Assembly: GCA_035289625.1 (NCBI GenBank)
Contig: DATDWP010000008.1
Coordinates: 35,726-99,725 of the forward strand
Direction: 5' to 3'
From: UBA10205 sp035289625
Lineage (GTDB): Archaea; Iainarchaeota; Iainarchaeia; Iainarchaeales; Iainarchaeaceae
DNA: 64,000 nt
Position 1 is the stretch's first letter. Every line of letters starts with the position of its first letter. Made by a program: the position numbers and the translations under genes. The notes beneath the pieces are model-generated. The model was given only the letters and a program-made list of their open reading frames with translations. It ran no database searches and was not told where the DNA came from. This document shows, piece after piece, positions 17,828 to 26,559 of this stretch.

Positions 17828-18447
17828 TGCAGATCGCCTATTTTATTTACATCCATATTTTTGAACTTGATCAACTTGCTTTGGACTGTCACGTATTTAG
17901 CTGAGCCCACCTTTTCAAAAGTGGTTATTACAACTGGCATTTCCCCAAATTCTGCCATAAGCCGGAGTACTCTTCTTTTAGCATAAGTGTGATTTTCAAC
18001 TCCTTTCAAAACATCCTCGCCTATTTTTTCACGTGCCTTCTCCTGCAAATCTATGAGTGCCCTACGAACTCCATAGCAAAATTCTTTTCCTGCCCTGCCA
18101 TATCTTGGAATAGAATATACTTTTGCAAGCATTTTTTTACTCGTGATAGAAAGTTTCAAGCCAATTAAATTTTCCTTAACATTAAATATTTCCAGATGTG
18201 GCATTGTTGTAAATCTAGCGCCCATATCAGCCTTTGCAAGAGCCTGATTTACATGTCCAAAAAGTGAATGATCTGCATTAAGTATCGGCCCATGGGGTTT
18301 TTTTCTCCTCTGGGCAGGCAGAATAGTCCATTTTAGCCTAGATTTTTTTTGAGGCAATCTGGTTTTCATAAGACTTTGCAAACCCACAGGAAATTTTGGC
18401 CTTCTGCGGTCAGGATGCGGCTGTGAATGCTGATTTGGATGCCTCAT
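17824..18447 (-). CDS. Basic orphan protein of unknown function
   Basis: 207 residues, not recognised. The first 55 residues are dominated by Arg, Lys, His, Pro and Gln with no hydrophobic segment. The remainder looks folded, with alternating strands and one long helix (YGVRRALIDLQEKAREKI). A clear TATA box (ATTATAT on the minus strand, 18471-18478) is centred about 28 bases before the ATG. The disordered basic N-terminus suggests RNA binding, but this is only inference. Confidence 0.6.
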   Translation of the reverse strand: MRHPNQHSQPHPDRRRPKFPVGLQSLMKTRLPQKKSRLKWTILPAQRRKKPHGPILNADHSLFGHVNQALAKADMGARFTTMPHLEIFNVKENLIGLKLSITSKKMLAKVYSIPRYGRAGKEFCYGVRRALIDLQEKAREKIGEDVLKGVENHTYAKRRVLRLMAEFGEMPVVITTFEKVGSAKYVTVQSKLIKFKNMDVNKIGDLH

Positions 18448-18555
18448 ATAGGAGAAATCTTTAAGCCCCTATATAATACTTGATAGGAGGATTTTGAGCC
18501 AAATTTGCAGCAATCAATAAATAATAGTTCCCCGCACAATAGTTGAGTGATCTAA

Positions 18556-19023
18556 ATGGGAATATATGACGGCTCAATTGACCTTGGGTTTAACCCTTCG
18601 CGCAACAAAATTGTGCTCTATTTACTAGTTGCAATTGCTGCAATTGCAATAATTGGCGCAATAGTATTTTTAATTTCAGATGCAACAAAACCATCACCCT
18701 TGCAATTTCGTTTTGAAAAAAATCCAATAAAACCGGCAGAGATGACAAAACTATATGTCAATGTTACAAACATCTCACAAGTTGACCTATCAAATGTTCC
18801 CCTTGTAGTAGAATCAAAAGAGAATACGGAGTTTGACATCTATGCCCTAAATGAAGGGTTTGATGGCACCATTACAAACCTCTCAAAAGGGACTTCGCGC
18901 GAAATTGCCTATGTGATAAACCCTGTTGGAACAATACTTCCGGGAACATATGTAATTGTTGCAAAAACCAAAATGAATCAAATTGATTATGAAAAAGAAA
19001 CAATCCTAACAGTGCAGGAATAA
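18556..19023 (+). CDS. Single-pass membrane protein with extracytoplasmic beta domain
   Basis: 155 residues. A short cytoplasmic N-terminus is followed by one membrane helix at about residues 20-42 and an external domain of about 105 residues. That domain resembles the CARDB/NEW-type beta-sandwich that often stalks archaeal surface proteins (KPAEMTKLYVNVTNIS, then LPGTYVIVAKTKM). A family is not assigned. It abuts the convergent acylphosphatase gene with no spacer. Likely an envelope protein. Confidence 0.65.
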   Translation: MGIYDGSIDLGFNPSRNKIVLYLLVAIAAIAIIGAIVFLISDATKPSPLQFRFEKNPIKPAEMTKLYVNVTNISQVDLSNVPLVVESKENTEFDIYALNEGFDGTITNLSKGTSREIAYVINPVGTILPGTYVIVAKTKMNQIDYEKETILTVQE

Positions 19024-19299
19024 TTATCTAATCGAAAAATTTGCAAATGTTCCGGTGTGCTCTGCCCAATTCTTTTTCACCCTATCAACGCGTGAGAGCA
19101 TTGGCCCATCTACTATTGCACTAAGAAAATCAACAAGCCTAGTAAGATCGCCTTCTGCAATAATTTCAACAGTTCCATCAGAGAGGTTTTTTGCATAGCC
19201 GCAAAGCCCTAGCTTTGTTCCCTTTTCAAGAACATAATTACGAAAACCCACGCCCTGTACCTTTCCTATCACAACCGCTTCAAGACGCTTTTTTGCCAA
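19024..19299 (-). CDS. acyP: Acylphosphatase
   Basis: 91 residues, starts at TTG. It hydrolyses acyl phosphates. The signature VIGKVQGVGFRNYV near residues 10-23 holds the phosphate loop and catalytic Arg; GYAKNLSDGTVEIIAEG holds the catalytic Asn and second signature. Size is typical. It follows the Nudix gene by 21 bases on the same strand and probably shares its transcript. Confidence 0.93.
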   Translation of the reverse strand: MAKKRLEAVVIGKVQGVGFRNYVLEKGTKLGLCGYAKNLSDGTVEIIAEGDLTRLVDFLSAIVDGPMLSRVDRVKKNWAEHTGTFANFSIR

Positions 19300-19320
19300 A
19301 TAAAAAACCTCTAATTTTTA

Positions 19321-19737
19321 TTATCCCAAAATCTTGAGAACTTCCCGGAAAATTTTTTTATTATCCTCATGGGTTAGATATGATTCGACGTTTTGCTGCT
19401 CTACCCATTTGAAACCATCATGCTCTATAATTTCCTGCTCCAAATCAATTTTTGCGCCCATATCAGCGCGCAAAATAAACGGAGTGTAATTATACTTAAC
19501 ACCTTTTGCAATCCACGAAGCTTTTTGGGAAAGCCTTGAAATTATTTCAACGCCCATTAAACCGGCTTCCTCATCAATTTCGCGCAACACTGCTTCTTCG
19601 GGTAATTCTTCCCCATCAATTCCGCCCTTTACAAATTCCCAGCCTTTCCAATTTAAGACCCTGTGAAGAATTAGAAAATAGCGCTTGCCATTTTTTTCAT
19701 CAAAAATGACCCCAGTGACCCCAAATTTTTCTTTCAT
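19321..19737 (-). CDS. Nudix hydrolase, Ap4A hydrolase-like
   Basis: 138 residues. The Nudix box is complete: GGIDGEELPEEAVLREIDEE followed by AGL, with the metal-binding R-E-x2-E-E. The start KFGVTGVIFDE and the W-E-F-V-K-G run before the box resemble archaeal bis(5'-nucleosyl)-tetraphosphate pyrophosphatases. The exact substrate is not certain. A minus-strand A/T promoter lies at about 19758-19774. Confidence 0.85.
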   Translation of the reverse strand: MKEKFGVTGVIFDEKNGKRYFLILHRVLNWKGWEFVKGGIDGEELPEEAVLREIDEEAGLMGVEIISRLSQKASWIAKGVKYNYTPFILRADMGAKIDLEQEIIEHDGFKWVEQQNVESYLTHEDNKKIFREVLKILG

Positions 19738-19811
19738 CGAGCAATTTAGGAAGGGGAAGTAATAAAAAAATATTTAAAAGCCAAAAACTAGCTCAAAGGG
19801 TACAAAATGCA

Positions 19812-20816
19812 CTATTGTGGCTTTGGAGCTGGCGCAGTAGGAGCTGCTGCCGGGGCTTGCGGGCTTGCTGGCTGCGCAGGCACAGATGGCTGCTGCGAAG
19901 TAGAAGGCGCTATTTGAGGAGCAGGTGGCTTTTGTGCAAGAGCGCACTTTCTTACGAGTTCTTCATAAGTAAGATTTGCGTACTGCTGTATATGCTCTAG
20001 CTGAGCCTCATCTAAATGCTTGAATCTCTTTTGCATTTCAAGAACCTCTTTTACAGGTTTTGGGTTTGCTGGATTGAAATTCATCTTATACTGCCCGTTT
20101 TCAATTTCATACAAATACCAAAGTCTTGATTGCACCGAGAGTTTTGAAACTTTCATTGTAATTGCCCCATCAAAACCTGCTCCCAGACAGCACGGAGCAT
20201 CAATTACAACAAACGATGGGCCCTTTACAGCTTTAGCCTTTTTCAATTTCATCTGCAAATCGGCATAATATGCAATTGAAGCTGAAGCAACATACTGCAC
20301 TCCGTGGGCTGCAATTATTTCTACAATCGGTTTTCTTTCAGTCTCCTTTCCCTTATGTACTTTCCCAACAGTAGTAGTTGTTGTTGCAGCGCCGTATGGA
20401 GTTGCACTAGATTTTTGCACTCCGGTATTTGCATAGAGCTGGTTATCGTAGCAAACATACAAAATATTATCTCCGCGCTCAAGCATGCCTGAGAGCGCTC
20501 CAAACCCAATATCATAAGTTGCTCCGTCACCTGCAATTACAACAACTTTAGTATGGTCATTTCCTTGGGCTTTTAGCGCTGCCGCAACACCTGAGGCTAC
20601 TGCCGGGGCGTTTTGGAATAGCGAGTGGATATATGGAACTCTCCAAGCAGTTTGGGGATACTGGCTTGAAGTTATTTCCATACACCCAGTTGCTTGTACA
20701 ATTATAATATCTTTTCCGAGCGTGTCGCAGACTTGAATTAGCGCATTAGATGGCCCGCAACCTGGGCAGCCCGAGTGGCCCGGGGCGTATAAATGCATTT
20801 CACTTTGCTTGCTCAT
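19812..20816 (-). CDS. porB: Pyruvate:ferredoxin oxidoreductase, beta subunit
   Basis: 334 residues. The TPP-binding subunit of the enzyme that converts pyruvate and CoA to acetyl-CoA with reduction of ferredoxin. GHSGCPGCGPSNA near residue 14 carries iron-sulfur cysteines, AGDGATYDIGFGAL the TPP-Mg site, and NQLYANTGVQKS follows. The last ~45 residues are an unusual Pro/Ala/Gln-rich tail (from about residue 290) that most PorB proteins lack. Last gene of porC-D-A-B, four bases after porA. Confidence 0.93.
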   Translation of the reverse strand: MSKQSEMHLYAPGHSGCPGCGPSNALIQVCDTLGKDIIIVQATGCMEITSSQYPQTAWRVPYIHSLFQNAPAVASGVAAALKAQGNDHTKVVVIAGDGATYDIGFGALSGMLERGDNILYVCYDNQLYANTGVQKSSATPYGAATTTTTVGKVHKGKETERKPIVEIIAAHGVQYVASASIAYYADLQMKLKKAKAVKGPSFVVIDAPCCLGAGFDGAITMKVSKLSVQSRLWYLYEIENGQYKMNFNPANPKPVKEVLEMQKRFKHLDEAQLEHIQQYANLTYEELVRKCALAQKPPAPQIAPSTSQQPSVPAQPASPQAPAAAPTAPAPKPQ

Positions 20817-20820
20817 TTTT

Positions 20821-21975
20821 TCACCCGCTCATCGCCGCTTTGGGCGCTTCTTTTGCGATCCATTCCTTCACTGGACCTTTTTTTAATTTTTCAAACATCT
20901 CTTTAATATGGTTTCTTTTAATTCCCCTTCCGCCAAGCCCTCCATAAAAGCTTGAAACCTTAGTCCCTTTTGTTCCGGAAAGCGCTTCTGAAACTTCCAC
21001 ATATACCGGGGCTGAACCGCCAATACTAATATCCCTATCAATTACTCCGATCTGCTTTCCTGCAAGCGCCTTGCGCAATTCTTCGTGCGGAAATGGCCTA
21101 TACACCCGCAAGTGCAGCGCCCCGACTTTTTCTCCCTGCGCCCTCAATTCATCAACAACAGTAATTACATTATCCATAACTGAGCCAAGGCCCACAATAA
21201 TTCTTTTTGCATCTTTTGTTTTGTACTCGCGAATAAGCCCATATTCCCTACCGGTTAGTTCTCCCCATTTTTTTCCCGCTTCAATTAGAAGTTCTTTTGC
21301 AGCTTCCATATCTGAAACTAAATCTTGGCGGAAAATTTGGTAGTGGGTCGGGTTTGCATAAACTCCAAGGCTCACAGGGTTTTGCGGGTCTAGTTTTAAC
21401 GGATATTTGTACTCCGGCAAAAATTTTGCAACAACACTCTCATCTGCAACATCCACTTGCTCAACTGCGTGGGTGAGATAGTGCCCATCAACGCAAACCA
21501 TTACCGGAAGAAGGATTTTTTCGGCAACATAAAATGCCTGGGGGATAGTATCGACTGCTTCTTGGTTATTTTTACAATAAATCTGGATCCAGCCGGTGTC
21601 CCTTTGGCTAATAGAATCCTGCTCATCATTCCAAATATTAAGAGGCGAACTAACCGCCCTGTTACCAACAAGCATTACAATGGGAAGCCTCATTCCTGCA
21701 GCGCTAAAAAGCGGCTCGTGCATGTACAAAAGGCCCTGCCCGCCTGTTGTTGTAAAGGTGCGAGAACCTGCTGCGCTTGCGCCAATTAGCGCTGAAATTG
21801 CAGAGAACTCAGCTTCAACAGTAATATACTCCGGGATCTTGCCATCAGTGTAGTACTTGTTTAATTCTTCAGTGAGATGGGTTGTCGGGGTTATTGGGTA
21901 GCATGCTACAACTTGCGGCTTGCAATTAGCAGCCATTTCCCCAATTACCCGTGCGCCTTCTTTTGTTCGAAGCAT
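20821..21975 (-). CDS. porA: Pyruvate:ferredoxin oxidoreductase, alpha subunit
   Basis: 384 residues. It starts MLRTKEGARVIGEMAANCKP and shows CYPITPTTHLTEEL, FTTTGGQGLLYMHE and the SQRDTGWIQ segment of the pyruvate-binding domain. The C-terminal domain has VIDRDISIGGSAPVY. Length fits archaeal PorA. It lies two bases after porD and four before porB, so all four subunits come from one transcript. Confidence 0.94.
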   Translation of the reverse strand: MLRTKEGARVIGEMAANCKPQVVACYPITPTTHLTEELNKYYTDGKIPEYITVEAEFSAISALIGASAAGSRTFTTTGGQGLLYMHEPLFSAAGMRLPIVMLVGNRAVSSPLNIWNDEQDSISQRDTGWIQIYCKNNQEAVDTIPQAFYVAEKILLPVMVCVDGHYLTHAVEQVDVADESVVAKFLPEYKYPLKLDPQNPVSLGVYANPTHYQIFRQDLVSDMEAAKELLIEAGKKWGELTGREYGLIREYKTKDAKRIIVGLGSVMDNVITVVDELRAQGEKVGALHLRVYRPFPHEELRKALAGKQIGVIDRDISIGGSAPVYVEVSEALSGTKGTKVSSFYGGLGGRGIKRNHIKEMFEKLKKGPVKEWIAKEAPKAAMSG

Positions 21976-21977
21976 TT

Positions 21978-22229
21978 TTAATCTTCCTCAACGCGCTCCA
22001 TTGCAATGCATTTTACCGGGCACTCATTTGCGCAAATACTACAGCCCTTACAGTACTCATAATCAATTTCCGGGATTTTTTTAACTTCGCCCATTATCCC
22101 TTCAGGGCAAAAATTCTGGCAAATTCCGCACTTTATGCATTTATCCCCGGTAACAACCGGCATGTATGCTTTCCACTCGCCGGTTAGATTTTCAGTACTA
22201 GACCCCGGCTTTGCGTGTGGGATTATCAT
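21978..22229 (-). CDS. porD: Pyruvate:ferredoxin oxidoreductase, delta (2[4Fe-4S]) subunit
   Basis: 83 residues. Two 4Fe-4S clusters are evident: CIKCGICQNFCPEG and CKGCSICANECPVKCI. It passes electrons from the TPP centre to external ferredoxin. It overlaps porC by four bases and sits two bases before porA. Confidence 0.95.
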   Translation of the reverse strand: MIIPHAKPGSSTENLTGEWKAYMPVVTGDKCIKCGICQNFCPEGIMGEVKKIPEIDYEYCKGCSICANECPVKCIAMERVEED

Positions 22230-22795
22230 TTTGCAACACCTTTTGAAACCTGCATCTTATCATACACTTCCTGTACAGCATTAATATTTGCATCAACTAT
22301 TGCTTTTGAGAATTTTTTGGGGAACGATTCTGAAATCGCCCTTTTTATAGATTCTATTTTTACAATATCAGTGACCTTGCAAAATGCCCCGAGCATTACA
22401 GTATTCAGGACCATTTTTCCGTTAAAATTTTTAAGCGCAACTTCTGTTGCATCTATAGTAAAAACCCTCTTTGCTTTCAAATTCAGATCCTTTGCACCCT
22501 TTGTAGTATTTACAATTACAATACCGTTTTTTTTAAGGCCGGCGCACACATCAACCGAATCCATAATTGAAGGGTCGCCAACAATAACAACATCAGGTTC
22601 TGCTATCTCTTCATGGATTGTTATGGGCTTTTCATCAATCCTGCAGTAAGCCTCAACCGGTGGCCCGCGCTTTTCTGAACCAAAAAACGGGAATGCCTGG
22701 CTGTATTTGCCCTCAAAATTGGATGCAAGAGCGATTAATTCGGCCCCTGTGACCATTCCCTGGCCTGCCCTTGCGTGTAGCCTGATTTCTTTCAT
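22226..22795 (-). CDS. porC: Pyruvate:ferredoxin oxidoreductase, gamma subunit
   Basis: 189 residues. It starts MKEIRLHARAGQGMVTGAEL, the standard gamma-subunit opening, and carries FPFFGSEKRGPPVEAYCRID and MLGAFCKVT. The ATG at 22795 is preferred over one at 22804 because the TATA-like element at 22820-22829 is then 30 bases away and family members begin here. First gene of the por operon. Confidence 0.94.
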   Translation of the reverse strand: MKEIRLHARAGQGMVTGAELIALASNFEGKYSQAFPFFGSEKRGPPVEAYCRIDEKPITIHEEIAEPDVVIVGDPSIMDSVDVCAGLKKNGIVIVNTTKGAKDLNLKAKRVFTIDATEVALKNFNGKMVLNTVMLGAFCKVTDIVKIESIKRAISESFPKKFSKAIVDANINAVQEVYDKMQVSKGVAK

Positions 22796-22819
22796 GACTA
22801 ACAATAGGTAACGAGTATA

Positions 22820-22829
22820 CTATTTAAAG
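22820..22829 (-). promoter_or_regulatory. TATA box of the por operon
   Basis: CTTTAAATAG on the minus strand, centred 30 bases before the porC ATG at 22795. The rest of the gap up to 23029 (about 200 bases) shows no gene, tRNA or clear hairpin that I can recognise. Confidence 0.55.
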
Positions 22830-23029
22830 ATTACGTTAAGTGTCAAGAAAAAAACCGACAATTGCCTTTGCTATCTTGCGGGGTAGCGATATTTTGCATT
22901 TAATTGGCTATTTGAAGCATTTTCCACTAAGACATTAAGCTTGATTAACCCTAAAAAATCCGGACATTAGGGGCCTTAAATGCTATTTGGACAAAATGGG
23001 TTTGCATGGGCCTTAAGCCTCTTATTCGC

Positions 23030-23290
23030 CTATTTGCCAATATATTGCAAAATAAAGAATAGGGCAATAATGCCTAAAATTATCAAAATTGCAACAACAA
23101 TATCAAGGGCAAGGCTCTCTTGCTTGCGGCGCGGAACTTGTGGCTTCCAGGTCGAAAAGACTTCTTGGGCCCTTTTTGATTCGCTATCCTCATCCTCTTC
23201 AACAGGTTCAAAGCTATCCTGTGGCTTTTTTTTCACTTCTGCTTCTTTATCCTTTTGGGGAAGTTGCTCTTTAGAATTAATCTGAGGCAT
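23030..23290 (-). CDS. Small acidic protein with C-terminal membrane helix
   Basis: 86 residues from the ATG at 23290. The first 55 residues are charged and acidic (EPVEEDEDSES), then a basic patch, and residues 62-83 form one hydrophobic helix near the C-terminus: a tail-anchored layout. A TATA box (AATATATAAA, 23311-23320) is 26 bases before this ATG and rules against the longer frame starting at 23344. No family recognised; a role at the membrane or with a translocon-like partner is possible but unproven. Confidence 0.6.
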   Translation of the reverse strand: MPQINSKEQLPQKDKEAEVKKKPQDSFEPVEEDEDSESKRAQEVFSTWKPQVPRRKQESLALDIVVAILIILGIIALFFILQYIGK

Positions 23291-23324
23291 GCCATTTAAT
23301 TGGAATACGAAATATATAAACCAT

Positions 23325-24335
23325 TCACTTGCCGCGGCTAACAATTTTGCCCAAAACCCAGGGCTCTTCGCCTTTCATTTTAAGAAGCTGCAGCGTTTCA
23401 TCGACATCTTTTTGGGAAACTACAACAACAAGCCCCACTCCCATATTGAACACGCGAAACATTTCCTCATTTGGAATTTGCCCTTTTTGTTCAATTAGTT
23501 TGAAAATCCCCGGCACTTTAATTGAGGAATAATCATATTTTGCAATAGCGCCAGGCGGAAGAATGCGCGGCACATTCTCTTCAAGCCCGCCGCCTGTAAT
23601 GTGCGCAATCCCTTTCACTTTCACTTTTTGCAAAAGCGCAAGCACGCTATTTGAATAGCTCTTATGCACGCGCAGAAGAATTTCCCCCAAATATCCTCCC
23701 GCTTCCTGGACATAATCATCAATCTTATAGCCCGCTTTTTCAAACAGCACTTTTCTTGCAAGGCTATAGCCATTTGTGTGCAAGCCGCTTGATTGCAATC
23801 CGATCATTACATCCCCCGGTTTTATTTTCGAGTAGTCAATCATTTTCCCCTTTTCAACAACCCCTATCATGCACCCTGCAATATCGCTCTCACCCGGCAT
23901 ATACACTGCGGGCATTTCAGCTGTTTCGCCACCAATTAGAGGGCAATCAAGGTCTTTACACGCCTGCGCCATTCCCTGTATAATAGAATTTACTTGCCCA
24001 GGAGAAATTTTTGAAGAGGCAATATAATCTAGAAAAAAAAGCGGCCTAGCCCCCATTGCCAAAATATCATTCGAGCAGTGATTTACAATATCAGCGCCAA
24101 CACTATCCCACTTGCCGCTTGCAGCCGCAATCTTCACTTTCGTGCCAACCCCATCAACAGTGCTAACAAGCAGCGGGTTTTTCATTTTTGTAACTTTTGC
24201 TAAAGAAAAAACCGCCCCAAACCCCCCAACTCCGCTAACAACTTGGGCATTGTAGGTTTTTTTTACCGCTTTTCCGATTAAATTTTCTGCACTGTTTCCC
24301 GCATCAATATCAACGCCGGAACTTTTGTAATCCAT
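23325..24335 (-). CDS. purM: Phosphoribosylformylglycinamidine cyclo-ligase (AIR synthetase)
   Basis: 336 residues; closes the imidazole ring of AIR with ATP. The start MDYKSSGVDIDAGNSAE at 24335 is the family N-terminus and lies one base after the purB stop (TAAATG arrangement), so the longer upstream frame is rejected. Also visible: STVDGVGTKVKIA, CSNDILAMGARPLFFLDYIA, GGETAEMPAVY, SSGLHTNGYSLAR, and ITGGGLEENVPRIL. Complete, step 5 of the pathway. Confidence 0.96.
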   Translation of the reverse strand: MDYKSSGVDIDAGNSAENLIGKAVKKTYNAQVVSGVGGFGAVFSLAKVTKMKNPLLVSTVDGVGTKVKIAAASGKWDSVGADIVNHCSNDILAMGARPLFFLDYIASSKISPGQVNSIIQGMAQACKDLDCPLIGGETAEMPAVYMPGESDIAGCMIGVVEKGKMIDYSKIKPGDVMIGLQSSGLHTNGYSLARKVLFEKAGYKIDDYVQEAGGYLGEILLRVHKSYSNSVLALLQKVKVKGIAHITGGGLEENVPRILPPGAIAKYDYSSIKVPGIFKLIEQKGQIPNEEMFRVFNMGVGLVVVVSQKDVDETLQLLKMKGEEPWVLGKIVSRGK

Positions 24336-24336
24336 T

Positions 24337-25722
24337 TTAGAAAAACCTCTTCTTCCAATGCGCGCAAATCTGCTGAACCTTTTTTCCACAAAACCCTACA
24401 TATTTTTGCGGGTTTGCAAGAATTGAAAGCTCGGATTTTGAGAATTGTGAAATATACTCTGCAAGATTTGGATCATTTAGAGCAAGTTCAAATACGCCAA
24501 CCCCATTTTGTTCGGATTTTAAAGTGAGCTTTCGCACCTGCTCATGCGCATTTTGATGCCCATATTTTGAGAGCAGTATATAGAGCGGTTCTGCTACAAT
24601 TGATTGCTCGCAGCTCTCAAAATTCCTCTGCATTGAAACCCTATCAACTACAAGGTTCTCACAAACACTTGCAAGCCTTCTTGTTGCAACCAAAAACCCC
24701 AAGAAGAACTCCGGAATAAATCTTGCGCTCGCACTATTTGTAAGATCGCGCTGGTGCTCTGAAATTGAATCCAAGTGGAATGTCAAAATCCTAGGAGTGA
24801 ACTCTTTCCAGAGGCTCTTTACATTCTCAAAACTAATAGGGTTGCGCTTGTGTGGCATTGTGCTAGACCCCACCTGCAATTTTGCAAACCCTTCTGCAAT
24901 TTCCGCAATTTCCGAGCGCTGCAAATGCCTCATATCATCGCTAAAATTTGCCAAAACATCAAAACCTGCCTGCACACTGTGCAATAGATCAAGAAGCGAC
25001 TCTGGTTCAACTATTTGAGTTGAGTGCAACCCCACTTCAAGGCCAAGTTCACCCATTATGTCATTTTCGAGTTTTATTGGATCCTTTAGCAAAAGCGATG
25101 AAGCGTTATATGCACCCACTGCCCCTGAAAATTTCCCTTCAAGTTTACTCGAGCACCACTCAATTGAGGAGATGCATTTCCCTAGGCGGTTTATGTAGGA
25201 GCACATTGTAAAACCAAATGTGATGGGCTCTGCGTGTTGGCCATGTGTTCTTCCGATCTGTACTGTGCTTTTTTCACGCAGCGCAATTTTTATCCAAATG
25301 CGCAAAAGTTTTTTTAATTCAGGAACAACAAGCTGCTCGCACGCCTCTTTATACCGCAGCGCGCTTGCAGTATCTACAATATCATACGATGTTGCAGAGA
25401 AGTGGATGAGGGGTTTTGCCTCTTTTGAAACTTTGAATCGCAAAACATTTACAAGGGCGCGCACATCGTGCTTGATCTTAAGCTCCTCTTTATACACCTG
25501 CGCGGCAGTGACTTTCTTTGCAGCAGCGGCAACTTCACTTGCGATCTTTTTGCTGCCAATCCCTTGCTTTGAAAGGGCTTTTACAAGAGCAGCCTCAACC
25601 CTTGCCTGGTAGAGGACACGTGCATTTTCAGAAAAGTACTTTTCGCAAAGCTTTTGCAAATCCCCATCAATATACCTATAATCTAGCGGTGAAAAAAGGG
25701 AGAATTTGTCCAAAGAGCTCAC
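24337..25722 (-). CDS. purB: Adenylosuccinate lyase
   Basis: 461 residues, starts at GTG. It removes fumarate from SAICAR and from adenylosuccinate, acting twice in AMP synthesis. FSPLDYRYID at the start, IGRTHGQHAEPITFG with the catalytic His, the signature SSTMPHKRNPISFENV, and the helical C-terminus are all present. Directly upstream of purM, one base apart. Its promoter is TTTTTAAAGG at 25744-25753, 26 bases before the start. Confidence 0.96.
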   Translation of the reverse strand: MSSLDKFSLFSPLDYRYIDGDLQKLCEKYFSENARVLYQARVEAALVKALSKQGIGSKKIASEVAAAAKKVTAAQVYKEELKIKHDVRALVNVLRFKVSKEAKPLIHFSATSYDIVDTASALRYKEACEQLVVPELKKLLRIWIKIALREKSTVQIGRTHGQHAEPITFGFTMCSYINRLGKCISSIEWCSSKLEGKFSGAVGAYNASSLLLKDPIKLENDIMGELGLEVGLHSTQIVEPESLLDLLHSVQAGFDVLANFSDDMRHLQRSEIAEIAEGFAKLQVGSSTMPHKRNPISFENVKSLWKEFTPRILTFHLDSISEHQRDLTNSASARFIPEFFLGFLVATRRLASVCENLVVDRVSMQRNFESCEQSIVAEPLYILLSKYGHQNAHEQVRKLTLKSEQNGVGVFELALNDPNLAEYISQFSKSELSILANPQKYVGFCGKKVQQICAHWKKRFF

Positions 25723-25743
25723 AAATAATTTAAGGATTAAAGA

Positions 25744-25782
25744 TTTTTAAAGGATAGCGAAATAGCGATTTTGGCCTATCCC
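25744..25782 (-). promoter_or_regulatory. purB promoter with adjoining inverted repeat
   Basis: The TATA-like run at 25744-25753 is followed on its upstream side by the inverted repeat GGATAG (25753-25758) and CTATCC (25777-25782). The 6-base arms separated by 18 bases could be an operator or a weak hairpin. No second copy was found near other pur genes. Confidence 0.35.
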
Positions 25783-25908
25783 TGCAGTTGTTCTTCCATT
25801 AGCCGGAATAATTCCCGTGCGAAAGTTTTTCTTTCACTTTTTGTTTTCCATTTTTACATTCAAATGTGGCGATCCTACAATAAAAACCTATTCACCCACT
25901 CATCTATA

Positions 25909-26559
25909 ATGAAAAAGAAGGCGGAGAAAACCCAGTTCTTCTCCGAAGGAACAGGCAAATTCTACCAACTCCTGCCCACCAGAACTGTCCCTGCGCTGCG
26001 CATAAATGCAGTGCCCATGCACAGGTTTGCAAAAATTGACCCCAAAGAGCACACCGCAAGAATAATTGAAGCTGCAAAACCACACGGAAAAGTGCTTGAC
26101 ATTTGTACCGGGCTTGGCTATAGCGCAATTGCGTGCGCTAAAAAAAATGAGGTGCGAAAAGTTGTTACAATTGAAATCGATGAGCAGGTCATTGCAATTG
26201 CAAAGATGAACCAAGCAAGTAAAGCGCTATTTGAAAATAAAAAAATTGCACAAATAATAGGAGATGCGGCCCTAGAAATTTCCAACTTTGCAGATTTTGA
26301 ATTTGATTGCATTATTAGCGACCCGCCAACCTTTACAATGGCAACTGAGCTCTACACGCCTAAATTCTACTCTGAACTCTTTCGCGTGCTAAAAAAATCC
26401 GGAACGCTCTGGCACTACGCAGCAGAACCCGGAAAAGCCGGAGTAAAAAAAGACCCAAAAAAACTTGGTTTAAATATTGCAAAAAAACTTGAAGAAGCTG
26501 GATTTATAGGGGTGCAAATTGATGGAAAATCAACAGGGGTTGTTGCGAGGAAAAATTAA
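25909..26559 (+). CDS. COG2521-type predicted SAM-dependent methyltransferase
   Basis: 216 residues from the ATG at 25909. Motifs fit the archaeal COG2521 family: PALRINAVPMHRFAKIDP, then SAM motif I KVLDICTGLGYSAIA, VTIEIDEQVIAIAKMNQAS, and CIISDPPTFTMATELYTPKF with the D-P-P motif, then FYSELFRVLKKSGTLWHYA. The substrate is unknown. The longer frame from 25771 is rejected because AATAAAAACC lies about 26 bases before 25909. It overlaps the convergent orphan gene by four bases (TTAA). Confidence 0.82.
   Translation: MKKKAEKTQFFSEGTGKFYQLLPTRTVPALRINAVPMHRFAKIDPKEHTARIIEAAKPHGKVLDICTGLGYSAIACAKKNEVRKVVTIEIDEQVIAIAKMNQASKALFENKKIAQIIGDAALEISNFADFEFDCIISDPPTFTMATELYTPKFYSELFRVLKKSGTLWHYAAEPGKAGVKKDPKKLGLNIAKKLEEAGFIGVQIDGKSTGVVARKN

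Noticed and set aside
25771..25908. Longer start of the COG2521-type methyltransferase
   Set aside because: Contains the promoter region and no family similarity; the ATG at 25909 fits.
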